Positions 35,812 to 44,050 of a DNA stretch of 64,000 nt are shown one piece after another. The notes beneath the pieces were generated by a model. The model saw only the letters and a list, made by a program, of their open reading frames with translations, was not told the DNA's origin and ran no database searches. A program made the position numbers and the translations under genes. The stretch's first letter is position 1. Every line of letters starts with the position of its first letter. The stretch lies in NCBI GenBank assembly GCA_022834735.1, contig BQKD01000001.1:969659-1033658 (forward strand). Direction: 5' to 3'. The stretch comes from Erysipelotrichaceae bacterium OPF54. Its GTDB lineage: Bacteria > Bacillota_I > Bacilli_A > Erysipelotrichales > Erysipelotrichaceae.

Positions 35812-36801
35812 TCGGTCCTGATTCTTCTGAATCTGTCGATCGTGGGAGGCGTATGGTATCTGCGTTCGAAAGGAAACGAAAATATTCGCAGCCAGAACCA
35901 GACAAACCGGGAAGGATATTATGTAACCTATCAAGGGAAAGAATATAAATACAATGACGATATGATCAATATTCTGCTGGTCGGGATCGATAAACGTGGA
36001 AATATCGAAGAAGAAGTGCAGGGAATACAGGGACTGGCTGATACGGTCATCCTGGTCAGTCTCGACACCACAAACAATACGCTTTACATGACCGCGATCC
36101 CGCGCGATACGATGACCGAAATCCGTCAGACCGATACGGAAGGAAATTTTGTGCAGACGACAAAAGACAAGCTCACCCTGCAGTACGGATACGGAAAAGA
36201 TGCGCAGGAAAGCAATGAGCTGATGGTCACGACCGTATCGAATCTCATGCGCAATCTGCCAATCCAGCGCTACTGCACCATCAATATGGACGCCATTCCT
36301 ATTTTGAACGATACGATCGGCGGCGTCGATGTGACAGCGCTCGAAACCGTACAGACATCTACAGGAACGGTCTACTTCACCGAAGGAGAGAACGTGCATC
36401 TGACAGGCGATGAGGCCCGCAAATACATCCAGGTCCGCGATGTCAGCCAGATCGGCAGTGCCATGGGACGGCTCAACCGCCAGAAGCAGTATATCAACGC
36501 GTTTTATTCGCAGGCCATCCAGGCTGTCAAGCAGGATCTCGGACTGCCGCTCGGTTTATATAATGCCCTGCAGCCGTACATGGTAACCAACCTGACTCTG
36601 GAAGATGTCACCTATTTAGGAACCGAAATGCTCAATATGAATTTCAATCCCGATCAGCTGACACAAATTCCCGGCGAAGCCGTATACGACGAAAACTATA
36701 AAGGCGGGCGCACCGTGTTCAATGTAGACGAAGACGCGCTGCAGAAATGGATCATGGACACCTATTATATAGAAGCAGGAACCGATCAGGAACAGCAGTA
36801 A
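35812..36801 (+). pseudogene. 3' part of IS-disrupted LytR-CpsA-Psr (LCP) protein
   Basis: Codes for about 329 residues of an LCP phosphotransferase, the family that attaches wall glycans to peptidoglycan. Motifs present: INILLVGIDKRG, DTVILVSLDTTN, ITAIPRDTMTEI-like AIPRDT, YGYGKDAQESNE, and arginine-rich YIQVRDVSQIGSAMGRLNRQ. The gene's own start and half the membrane anchor lie at 34093-34128, beyond the IS. A stop (35800-35802) just upstream prevents read-through from the IS. Translation from GTG 35842 could give a product with no anchor, which would stay in the cytoplasm away from its substrates. The intact protein would be about 341 residues. Confidence 0.88.
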
Positions 36802-36822
36802 AGAAAGAGGAGAAACAGGACA

Positions 36823-37572
36823 ATGAAAAAGAAAAAAGGATTGCGGTTTTTAACTTTAGGACTCATCGCATTCGCCTTAGTGCTCAGCGGATGCAATTCG
36901 AAAGAAAAAGAAGTCGGAAAAGCGCAGGAAGAATACACCAAAGTGCAGGAGGAAGTCGTTCAGAATGCAGACGATCCGATGGCAAAAAAGGTCGATTTTG
37001 CCGAACTCGACAGCATCAACCCCGACGTGATCGGCTGGATCTATATCCCGAACACGTCCATCGACTATCCGATCATGCAAAGCGAGGACGACGAGAAATA
37101 CCTGACCACCACGCTGCGAGGAGAAACGAACGAAACCGGCTCCATCTATACGGAAAAATACAATGCCAGGGATTTCAGCGATCCGGTAACTATCATGTAT
37201 GGACATACGGTCTTTTCAGACGACAAATCGTATGATGCCATGTTCTCCGACCTGCAGAAATACAAAGAGGAATCCTTCATGCAGGAAAATCCGTATATCT
37301 ACGTGTATACACCGGAAAAAACGATCAAGTACCAGATCTTTTCCTGCGTGACCTTTGACGACCGCTATATCCTCGGAAATTACCAGTTCCGCGATCCGGA
37401 AGACTTCCAGAACTATGTGGACGAGCTCCGGAACACGCCAGGCGCCATCGTGAACCGCGATCTGAACATCACCACCGATTCCAAAGTGCTCACCCTGTCG
37501 ACGTGTGTAGGGATCGGCGCAGACCAGCGCTGGCTCGTGAACGCGATCGAAGTAGAAGAACAGCCCGCTTAA
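36823..37572 (+). CDS. srtB: Class B sortase with lipoprotein-type signal
   Basis: 249 residues. The catalytic set is complete: His128 (MYGHTV), Cys228 (LSTC) and Arg236 (DQRWLVNAI). IGWIYIPNTSIDYPIMQ near residues 70-86 is the class B signature. The N-terminus ends in LSGC, a lipobox with Cys24, so the enzyme may be anchored by lipid, unlike typical sortases with a transmembrane helix. AAGAGGAG lies upstream, 21 nt after the LCP gene. The nearby SPNTG-ending protein is the natural candidate substrate, though it lacks an anchor tail. Cytosolic start MKKKKG supports export. Confidence 0.92.
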   Translation: MKKKKGLRFLTLGLIAFALVLSGCNSKEKEVGKAQEEYTKVQEEVVQNADDPMAKKVDFAELDSINPDVIGWIYIPNTSIDYPIMQSEDDEKYLTTTLRGETNETGSIYTEKYNARDFSDPVTIMYGHTVFSDDKSYDAMFSDLQKYKEESFMQENPYIYVYTPEKTIKYQIFSCVTFDDRYILGNYQFRDPEDFQNYVDELRNTPGAIVNRDLNITTDSKVLTLSTCVGIGADQRWLVNAIEVEEQPA

Positions 37573-37578
37573 CAAATT

Positions 37579-37602
37579 GCCGTGCAGACAGCACGGTTTT
37601 TT
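37579..37602 (+). terminator. Terminator after the sortase gene
   Basis: GCCGTGC pairs with GCACGG (37591-37596) around an AGACA loop, followed by six Ts. Confidence 0.88.
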
Positions 37603-37625
37603 CATTGCAGGAAATAGAAAACTTC

Positions 37626-37655
37626 CTGAAAAGTTCAGAATTAATATGATACAAT
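37626..37655 (+). promoter_or_regulatory. Predicted leaderless promoter of the helicase gene
   Basis: Extended -10 TGATACAAT (TACAAT at 37650-37655) with a weak -35 CTGAAA (37626-37631, 18-bp spacer). Six bases (GAACCC) separate it from ATG 37662, so transcription should start at the A of the start codon. No Shine-Dalgarno is present. Confidence 0.6.
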
Positions 37656-37661
37656 GAACCC

Positions 37662-39845
37662 ATGGAAAACTATTTAAGCACTTTGAATACACAGCAGCTC
37701 GAAGCCGTAACGACTACCGAAGGCTTTGTGCGCGTCATAGCCGGCGCCGGATCCGGAAAGACACGCGCCCTGTCGCACCGCTTCGCCTATCTGGTCAATG
37801 AGCTCGGCATCATGCCCGGAAGCATTTTGTGCGTCACCTTCACGAACAAGTCAGCCAACGAAATGAGACAGCGCATCCATAATCTGACCGGCGACAACGA
37901 CACCGGCTTCATTTCCACATTTCACGGCTTCTGCAACACGATCCTGCTCGAGGAATCCTATGCCATCTCGTATCCGAAAAACTTCATCGTCCTCGACAAT
38001 GCGGATATCGACGAAATGCTCCGGATCATTTATGAAGAGCGCAATCTGACACTGCGCCACATGACCTTTTCGAAAGCACGCGACATGATCGAGATCATGA
38101 AGCTCGCGGAACGTCCCGACTACTATCTGGACCTGATCCATATGAGCGTGCAGCAGCTCAAGGAAAAGTATCTGCGCGCCCATGATCCGCGCGACATCAT
38201 CTTCTATGGATATCTGTACCAGGAAAAGAAATGCTTCGGGCTCGACTACAATGACCTCATCATCCTGACCCTGCACATTTTTGACGAGCATGAGGACATC
38301 AAGCAGAAATGGCAGGAAAAGCTCGAATACATCATGATCGACGAGTTCCAGGACATCGACGACCTTCAGTACAAGCTCATGAAATGCCTGTGCGGCTTTC
38401 ACAAGAACCTCTTTATCGTCGGCGATCCCGATCAGACCATCTATACGTGGCGCGGCGCACGCATCCGCTATCTGATCGACTTCGATAACGATTTTCCAAA
38501 CGTCCGGACGATCATGATGCCAAAAAACTACCGCTCCACCCCCGAGATCCTCCATGCCGCCAATTCGCTGATCGCAAACAACGAACAGCGGATCAAAAAG
38601 GATCTGGTTCCCGTAAAAGAACACGGACCGATGGTCCGGTGCCATGAAGCCAGGACCGAAGCCGAGGAAGCCCAATGGGTATGCGAACAGATCAAAGCAC
38701 TCAGCAAGCAGGGAATCGAATACCGGGATATCGCCATCCTGTACCGCGCCCATTACATCACCCGCAGCATAGAAGATGTGTTCATCAAGGAGGAAATGCC
38801 CTATACGATCTATTCGGGGATCCAGTTTTACGCCCGGAAGGAAATCAAGGACACCTTGTCGTATCTGCGCATGATCGTATTCAAGGACGACCTCTCGTTC
38901 ATCCGCACCGTCAACACCCCGAAAAGAAACATAGGAGAGCGGCGGATGAAATTTCTGAAGAACTATGCCAACGAGAACAATATCACGCTCTATGACACTT
39001 TAAAGCTCCATCTCGAAGACGAACTGTTCAGGACAACACAGGCCAAACAGTATGTCGAGCTCATCGAACAGTTTGCGCAGGAATACGAAGGACGGCAGGT
39101 CAGCGAAGTGCTTACCGCCATGCTCGATCAGAGCGGATACGAGAAAATGCTCCGCACCGAAGGCAGTCAGGAACGGCTCGACAATCTGGCCGAGCTCAAA
39201 CAGTCCATACTCGATTACGAGATCAGCTGCGGAGAAGAAGCCGACCTCGAACACTATCTGTCTCATATCGCCCTCTTTACGAACGCCGACCTGGAAATGA
39301 AACACAACTCCGTCAAGCTCATGACCATCCATACCGCCAAAGGACTCGAATTCGACCATGTCTTTCTGATCGGCATGAACGAAGGCATGTTTCCGACCAA
39401 AAAAGTCAGTACCCTCGAAGCGATGGAAGAAGAAAGAAGGCTCGCTTTCGTCGCCATGACCCGGGCAAAAAAGAGCCTGTACCTCACCGAAGCCAACGGA
39501 CGCAACTTCGACGGCTCCCCCAAGTATCCGAGCCGCTTCATCCTCGATATCGATCCCCGGTATATCGAATTCACCCCGCCAATGAGCGAAACGCTGATCG
39601 ATGACGCCAGACAGTATATCGAGATCCATTCCAGATTTCTGAAGCTCAAAAACAGCATGCCCGAATTCAAGGAAGGCGATCTGGTCGAACATCCCGTCTT
39701 CGGAAAAGGAACGATCATCCAGACCGACCCCCTCAATATGATCCATACCATTCACTTCGACAAGCTGAAAACAGAACGGAAAATATCATACCGGGCAAAG
39801 CTGAAAAAGATCGGTGAAAACAGTTTATCGGAAATAATGAATTAA
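37662..39845 (+). CDS. pcrA: UvrD/PcrA-like ATP-dependent DNA helicase
   Basis: 727 residues of a superfamily 1A helicase. Motif order: Q motif LNTQQLEAVTT (7-17), Walker A GAGSGKTRA, VTFTNKSANEMRQR (motif Ia), IDEFQDID (motif II), GDPDQTIYTWRGA (III), NYRSTPEIL (IV), LMTIHTAKGLEFDHV (V), and AMTRAKKSLYL (VI). A C-terminal VFGKGTI tudor-like region is also typical of PcrA. It unwinds DNA in repair and replication. It has no ribosome site and a -10 box at fixed distance, see the promoter entry. PcrA is the best name by function; UvrD or RecQ-like paralogues are less likely. Confidence 0.93.
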   Translation: MENYLSTLNTQQLEAVTTTEGFVRVIAGAGSGKTRALSHRFAYLVNELGIMPGSILCVTFTNKSANEMRQRIHNLTGDNDTGFISTFHGFCNTILLEESYAISYPKNFIVLDNADIDEMLRIIYEERNLTLRHMTFSKARDMIEIMKLAERPDYYLDLIHMSVQQLKEKYLRAHDPRDIIFYGYLYQEKKCFGLDYNDLIILTLHIFDEHEDIKQKWQEKLEYIMIDEFQDIDDLQYKLMKCLCGFHKNLFIVGDPDQTIYTWRGARIRYLIDFDNDFPNVRTIMMPKNYRSTPEILHAANSLIANNEQRIKKDLVPVKEHGPMVRCHEARTEAEEAQWVCEQIKALSKQGIEYRDIAILYRAHYITRSIEDVFIKEEMPYTIYSGIQFYARKEIKDTLSYLRMIVFKDDLSFIRTVNTPKRNIGERRMKFLKNYANENNITLYDTLKLHLEDELFRTTQAKQYVELIEQFAQEYEGRQVSEVLTAMLDQSGYEKMLRTEGSQERLDNLAELKQSILDYEISCGEEADLEHYLSHIALFTNADLEMKHNSVKLMTIHTAKGLEFDHVFLIGMNEGMFPTKKVSTLEAMEEERRLAFVAMTRAKKSLYLTEANGRNFDGSPKYPSRFILDIDPRYIEFTPPMSETLIDDARQYIEIHSRFLKLKNSMPEFKEGDLVEHPVFGKGTIIQTDPLNMIHTIHFDKLKTERKISYRAKLKKIGENSLSEIMN

Positions 39846-39858
39846 AGGAGAAATCAAT

Positions 39859-40080
39859 ATGAGCTTTTCAATTCGATTGAACACTGATGAAAGAAATTTA
39901 GCAGAAAGCTATGCTAAAATTCATGGAATCTCTTTAAGTGATGCATTCCGCAAAGCTCTCTTTGAAAAAATAGAAGATGAATTCGATCTGAAAATTGCAG
40001 AAGAAGCGATGCAGGAATATGAGGCATCCGGGCAAAAGAGTCGACCAATCACAGAATTGTGGAAAGAATTAGGATTATGA
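39859..40080 (+). CDS. RelB/DUF6290-like ribbon-helix-helix antitoxin
   Basis: 73 residues with MSFSIRLNTDERNLAESYA at the start, the ribbon-helix-helix DNA-binding pattern of RelB/DinJ and DUF6290 antitoxins, and an acidic helical C-terminus ending TELWKELGL for toxin binding. AAAGGAGAAATC precedes the ATG. The following frame starts at its stop (ATGA) as a toxin gene would, but is short and broken. The protein therefore looks like an orphan antitoxin, 13 nt after the helicase. Confidence 0.85.
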   Translation: MSFSIRLNTDERNLAESYAKIHGISLSDAFRKALFEKIEDEFDLKIAEEAMQEYEASGQKSRPITELWKELGL

Positions 40081-40172
40081 TTTCTTATACGATGCACACA
40101 ACTGCTGAATTTGATAAAGAAAAATCCTATAAATTCAAAAGCAATTCGTATTTTAGAAATGATGTATTTTGA
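40077..40172 (+). pseudogene. Remnant of a RelE-type toxin gene
   Basis: A 31-codon frame starting on the antitoxin stop (MISYTMHTTAEFDKE) has the strand-plus-FDKE beginning seen in RelE/ParE toxins, then loses similarity and stops at 40172. Full-length toxins have about 85-95 residues. Placement after an antitoxin with a four-base overlap is the main support; the remaining sequence is too short to be sure. Confidence 0.45.
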
Positions 40173-40182
40173 TATCACAAGA

Positions 40183-40252
40183 TAAAAAGCGAGCCCTATC
40201 GATTGGCTACGATAGTGATTCGCTAGTTTGTAACCTCAGGGTTACCTTCGTC
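40183..40252 (-). ncRNA. Candidate ~70-nt small RNA (type I antitoxin-like)
   Basis: On the minus strand an extended -10 TGATAGAAT (40267-40259) predicts a start at 40252. The RNA would form GTAACCCTGAGGTTAC (40246-40231), then a second hairpin pairing AGCGA/TATCG with CGATA/TCGCT (40224-40188) across an internal loop, and end in TTTTT. Size, two hairpins and terminator resemble antitoxin RNAs of small type I systems, but no hydrophobic toxin frame is visible nearby. The rest of 40261-40340 shows nothing coding. This accounts for the 306-bp gap between antitoxin and foldase genes. Confidence 0.4.
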
Positions 40253-40334
40253 AAAAATATTCTATCATTTTTTTTGTGAGAAACACAAACAAAAATTATT
40301 CATAGTTTGAGCCAGAAAAATCGCAAACCACAAG

Positions 40335-40380
40335 ATTCAAAAAACAGAGAAGATCGCATCACGTGATCTTCTCTGCTTTT
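40335..40380 (-). terminator. Terminator of the foldase operon (probably bidirectional)
   Basis: CAGAGAAGATC (40345-40355) pairs with GATCTTCTCTG (40365-40375). A-tract 40339-40344 supplies the T run on the minus strand, and CTTTTC follows on the plus strand. Confidence 0.85.
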
Positions 40381-40386
40381 CGTGTA

Positions 40387-41292
40387 TTAGTCTGTTTCTT
40401 GCGCCGTCTCTGTCAGATCCGGACGCGTAACGAGATATTCCGGACTGTTGTTTTTGTAGTAGTCGAACAGATCCTGGTCATGCACCTCGAAATCGTATTT
40501 TGTCAGGTAGTAAACTAGACAGCCTTTCGATAAAGAGGAATCCGAACCGAGCGTTTCAGCGATCCTGTCCACATTCTCCTCGTAGTTGTTGGAAACAAGC
40601 ACTGCAACAAAATAGCTTGGCTCGTCATCGTCGGTCGCGTACACCTCGTCCATGACACCCGGATTCTTGGCCGTAGCCAGCGCATTGATCAGACGCGTAG
40701 GAAGCGCCGTATCGTTGGTCGTAACAAGCGCCTCGTCCCCCTTGTAGGTCGCCTGATCCGCCATATACTGCTCCGCCGCTTCCTGCGCCGATTTGCCATC
40801 CTTCAAAGCCTGGAGCGCCTTTTTGGCCGCATCCTCGTTCTTGCACTGAATGATCTGGGCAACGCTCGGCTTGTACTGCTCCTCGATCGTATCCTGATCG
40901 TCCGTGAAGTATTTCTTCATCAGTTCCTGCGCCTGCACAGCCGGCAGGAGCACTTTCTCGATATATTCATCTTTCGATTCGTAGCCAAGCGTCTTCAGCT
41001 GCTTTTCCGAATCCGGATTCGCCTTGACAATTTCATCGAACTGTTCCTGCGCCTGTTTTTTCATCTCGTCCGTCGCCGGAACTTCCTTTTCATAAATGAT
41101 CGACTGCGCCTGCTGGATGACCAGCGCCGGCCCGTTGCTTTTTTTGACCATCGTATACTCGTCGCCCTTCGTGTACGTCGTATCGCCGATCGTCATCAGT
41201 TTTTCGCTTTCATCGTTGACCTGCGTCGTATGGGCCGTGCACCCCGTGAGCAGCAGGGCACTCAGCACGAACAAAGGAGCCTTCCTATTCAT
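40387..41292 (-). CDS. Parvulin-like foldase lipoprotein (PrsA-like)
   Basis: 301 residues from the start at 41292 (MNRK), with GAAAGGAGAAACTG upstream; longer frames lack a signal. The LTGC lipobox places lipidated Cys at 18. A SurA_N-like helical stretch (about 60-130, with KEVPATDEMKKQAQEQFDE) is followed by a parvulin-like domain (SVAQIIQCKNEDAAKKALQAL, then GKSAQEAAEQY), with weak conservation. It probably helps fold exported proteins outside the membrane. The gene overlaps the end of the partner foldase by 8 nt. PrsA is the nearest known relative, but sequence similarity is low. Confidence 0.75.
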   Translation of the reverse strand: MNRKAPLFVLSALLLTGCTAHTTQVNDESEKLMTIGDTTYTKGDEYTMVKKSNGPALVIQQAQSIIYEKEVPATDEMKKQAQEQFDEIVKANPDSEKQLKTLGYESKDEYIEKVLLPAVQAQELMKKYFTDDQDTIEEQYKPSVAQIIQCKNEDAAKKALQALKDGKSAQEAAEQYMADQATYKGDEALVTTNDTALPTRLINALATAKNPGVMDEVYATDDDEPSYFVAVLVSNNYEENVDRIAETLGSDSSLSKGCLVYYLTKYDFEVHDQDLFDYYKNNSPEYLVTRPDLTETAQETD

Positions 41293-42313
41293 TTTCAGTT
41301 TCTCCTTTCTGGGCAGCCATGTAGTTTTCAAGCTTTGTCTGCACCGCCTTGTCTTCAAATGTGACATCCAGCTTTTTGGCAGCATCCTCCAGCACAGTGA
41401 CCTCAAGACCTGGTACATCGTTCATGATCGCGTACAGGAAGGAATCCTGCACATCCGAATCCTTCGATTTATGGATCGTATCCAGATCGGTCGTATCCAC
41501 ATGCACCTTGTACAGGGAAATGACACCCGTCGACTCGTTCTGCACTTCGATCCAGTCGCTCGTTTCGCCCTCGTTGAGTGCCAGCGCCGCCGAAAGCAGA
41601 TCCGCGCCAAGACCCGTCGTGCTCGCCGTCGAAGACGCGTCGATATAGCCGAACACGCCATCCTTGGCCGCCGTATCCGCATCTTCCGAGAACGCCGTCG
41701 CCGCATCCGCGAACGTGCCCGATTCGATCGCCTTGTCAATATTGTCCCGTTTCTTCGTCTCTTCTTCCGTCAGGTTCTTCGGATCGGCCGCCTCCATCTT
41801 GATGAGGCTGACCACACGCGCCTTCGAATCCTTCATCTTGTCCTTGAGCTCGTCAAAATGCGCATCCACATATTCCTTGTTGAGCGCCTTCTGCTGCACC
41901 GTCATCAGGCAGTAGTCATACAGCTTGTCATAGCTGTCGAAACCGTATGAAGCCAGCTCAGCCGTGATCGCATCCCGGTACGCCTCGCTGCTCTGCGAAG
42001 AAACCCGCGAACGGATCGTGTTCTCCAGCTTTTTGGCCTCCTCTTCCATTTCTTTCGTTGTCGTAACACTTTGACCAACCACCGCGTTGCGATACATGTT
42101 GTAGATCAGATCGCCATCGAATGGTTTATAGTCCTCGTACAATTCGTCTGCCGTGATGTCTGTATCCGCGATAACAGCCAGCACATCCTTGCCGCCGCTC
42201 GACTTTGCCGACACATTATCTTTATTGGAATCAACAATAAAATAGCCGACAAACGCAATGATAATGACAGCAATCAGGATCACGAACCAATTGTCTTTGA
42301 TCAAGTCTGACAT
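41285..42313 (-). CDS. Membrane-anchored parvulin-like foldase
   Basis: 342 residues from 42313 (MSDLIKDNW), with AAGGAGG upstream. One N-terminal membrane span (FVILIAVIIIAFVGYFIV, about 9-26), a helical SurA_N-like region (KPFDGDLIYNMYRNAVV) and a parvulin-like domain (VVSLIKMEAADPKN, then GTFADAATAFSEDADTAAKDG). Partner of the lipoprotein foldase downstream. It would assist secreted proteins at the membrane surface. The pair differs in anchoring mode, helix versus lipid, which suggests a division of work. Confidence 0.8.
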   Translation of the reverse strand: MSDLIKDNWFVILIAVIIIAFVGYFIVDSNKDNVSAKSSGGKDVLAVIADTDITADELYEDYKPFDGDLIYNMYRNAVVGQSVTTTKEMEEEAKKLENTIRSRVSSQSSEAYRDAITAELASYGFDSYDKLYDYCLMTVQQKALNKEYVDAHFDELKDKMKDSKARVVSLIKMEAADPKNLTEEETKKRDNIDKAIESGTFADAATAFSEDADTAAKDGVFGYIDASSTASTTGLGADLLSAALALNEGETSDWIEVQNESTGVISLYKVHVDTTDLDTIHKSKDSDVQDSFLYAIMNDVPGLEVTVLEDAAKKLDVTFEDKAVQTKLENYMAAQKGETENE

Positions 42314-42342
42314 ATAGACCTCCTTGTTAAAATTTCCATACA

Positions 42343-42371
42343 ATTATAAGAGATTTCTCCTTAAAAAGCAA
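42343..42371 (-). promoter_or_regulatory. Promoter of the foldase operon
   Basis: Minus strand TTGCTT (42371-42366), 17-bp spacer, TATAAT (42348-42343). It lies back to back with the suf promoter, about 50 bp away. Confidence 0.7.
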
Positions 42372-42393
42372 TTAGCCATCCATATCGTATGCA

Positions 42394-42422
42394 TTGAGAT
42401 TTATTCTTATATTTGGTATGAT
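42394..42422 (+). promoter_or_regulatory. Promoter of the suf operon
   Basis: TTGAGA (42394-42399), 17-bp spacer, TATGAT (42417-42422), predicted start near 42429, followed by AAGAGGT and the sufC ATG. No SufR or IscR-type dyad was noticed. Confidence 0.68.
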
Positions 42423-42448
42423 AAAACTCGTGAAAAGAGGTATCAAAT

Positions 42449-43264
42449 ATGCCGAGATTAGTAATTAAAGATCTGCACGTCAAAGTTGACGAGAAAGAAA
42501 TATTAAAAGGGATCGACCTCGAAGTCGACTCCAATGAACGCCACGCACTGATGGGGCCGAACGGAAACGGAAAAAGCACCCTGCTGGCAGCCATCATGGG
42601 CAACCCCCGGTTCGAAGTGACACAAGGAAGCATCACCTATGATGACAAGGATGTCCTGGCCATGAGCGTCGATGAACGCAGCCGGCTCGGGATCTTTTTA
42701 GGAATGCAGTACCCGAGCGAAGTGCCAGGCGTCACCAACTCCGACTTCCTGCGCACCGCCATCAACGCAAGAAGCGAAAAACCGATCTCTTTGTTCAAGT
42801 TCATCAAGGAAATGGACAAAGCCATCAAGACACTCCAAATGAAGCCGGACCTCGCGCACCGCTTCTTGAACGACGGCTTTTCCGGCGGCGAAAAGAAACG
42901 CAATGAGATCGTTCAGATGATGCTGCTCAAGCCGACCCTGGCCATGCTCGACGAGATCGACTCCGGGCTCGACGTCGACGCCCTGCGCATCGTAGCCGAC
43001 GCCATCGACCAGTGCCAGAAGGAAACAGGCATGGGCATGATCGTCGTATCCCACTACGCCAGGTTCCTCGACTATATCCGGCCGACCCACGCCCACATCC
43101 TGATCGACGGAAAGATCGTCGTGTCAGGCGGCGCCGAACTGGTCGAAAAGATCGACCATGAAGGATACGACTGGATCGAAAAGGAATACAACGTCAAGGC
43201 CGCACACGAAGAAAAGAAGGAAAGACCAATCACATTAGGCAGCTGCGGAGCGAAAAGGAGCTAA
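42449..43264 (+). CDS. sufC: Fe-S assembly ATPase SufC
   Basis: 271 residues, slightly longer than the ~250 of most SufC, with an extra lysine/glutamate-rich tail. Walker A GPNGNGKSTL, FSGGEKKR signature, Walker B LAMLDEIDSGLD and switch VVSHYARFL. It drives the SufBCD scaffold that builds Fe-S clusters in the cytoplasm. First gene of sufC-sufD-sufS-sufU-sufB, the Gram-positive order. Confidence 0.97.
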   Translation: MPRLVIKDLHVKVDEKEILKGIDLEVDSNERHALMGPNGNGKSTLLAAIMGNPRFEVTQGSITYDDKDVLAMSVDERSRLGIFLGMQYPSEVPGVTNSDFLRTAINARSEKPISLFKFIKEMDKAIKTLQMKPDLAHRFLNDGFSGGEKKRNEIVQMMLLKPTLAMLDEIDSGLDVDALRIVADAIDQCQKETGMGMIVVSHYARFLDYIRPTHAHILIDGKIVVSGGAELVEKIDHEGYDWIEKEYNVKAAHEEKKERPITLGSCGAKRS

Positions 43265-43267
43265 GCC

Positions 43268-44050
43268 ATGGAACGGATTTATGAAGACGTTTTTCAGGAT
43301 GCCTTCGACCTGGAAGATCACTGCCGCATCCTTGCCGTGCCCCGCTCGAAAGGCTCGCTGCACATCACAGTAAGCGAAGCCGGACACAAGGAAATCGATC
43401 TGGAAGTCATGGAAAGCACACAGCTGCACCTTTTCATCCACAACAAGGCCGACGGAAAAGTCGTGCTGCATATGAAAGGAAAGATCATGGCCGGCGCCAG
43501 CGCCCGGATCGCGCTGCTCGACCTCGAAGACCAGCCCTTTGAATTTGATCAGCACATCGACCTGAAGGAAGAAGGCGCGTCGATCGACAATTCCACCGCC
43601 CAGCTCGTGAAGTCGGCATTCAAAAAAGGAAACATCGAGATCAGGCATGAAAAAGCGCACACCAGCGGTCACATGCACAACTTCGCCGTCCTGTTCGACC
43701 ACGCCAAATACGAAATGGTCGCCAACGGCAATATATTAAAAGGCGCCTTCGATTCGGCGTCGCATCAGGAAACACGCGTCCTGACCCTGGGAAAAGATCA
43801 TGAGACCAAGGTCATCCCGCTGCTTCTCATCGATGAAAACGACGTCAAGGCAAGCCACGCCCTGACCATCGGCGAGCCTGACGAAAACCAGCTTTATTAC
43901 CTGCAGTCGCGCGGACTGAGCAAGGAAACAGCGCTCGGGCTGCTGAGCGTAGGCTATTTCATGCCAGTCATCCGCCAGATCGAAAACGAAGACCTCAGAG
44001 AACAGCTGAGAGAAGAAATGGAAAGAAAGGTCGGAATTTATGGACATTAA
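43268..44050 (+). CDS. sufD: Fe-S scaffold protein SufD
   Basis: 260 residues, shorter than typical SufD (~430). The family beta-helix core is present, with the late GEPDENQLYYLQSRGLS segment and YFMPVIRQI near the C-terminus, as in SufB/SufD. It forms the SufBCD complex. The missing N-terminal part may reflect a lineage-specific short form. Three bases separate it from sufC. The start of sufS overlaps its end by 11 nt. Confidence 0.9.
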   Translation: MERIYEDVFQDAFDLEDHCRILAVPRSKGSLHITVSEAGHKEIDLEVMESTQLHLFIHNKADGKVVLHMKGKIMAGASARIALLDLEDQPFEFDQHIDLKEEGASIDNSTAQLVKSAFKKGNIEIRHEKAHTSGHMHNFAVLFDHAKYEMVANGNILKGAFDSASHQETRVLTLGKDHETKVIPLLLIDENDVKASHALTIGEPDENQLYYLQSRGLSKETALGLLSVGYFMPVIRQIENEDLREQLREEMERKVGIYGH

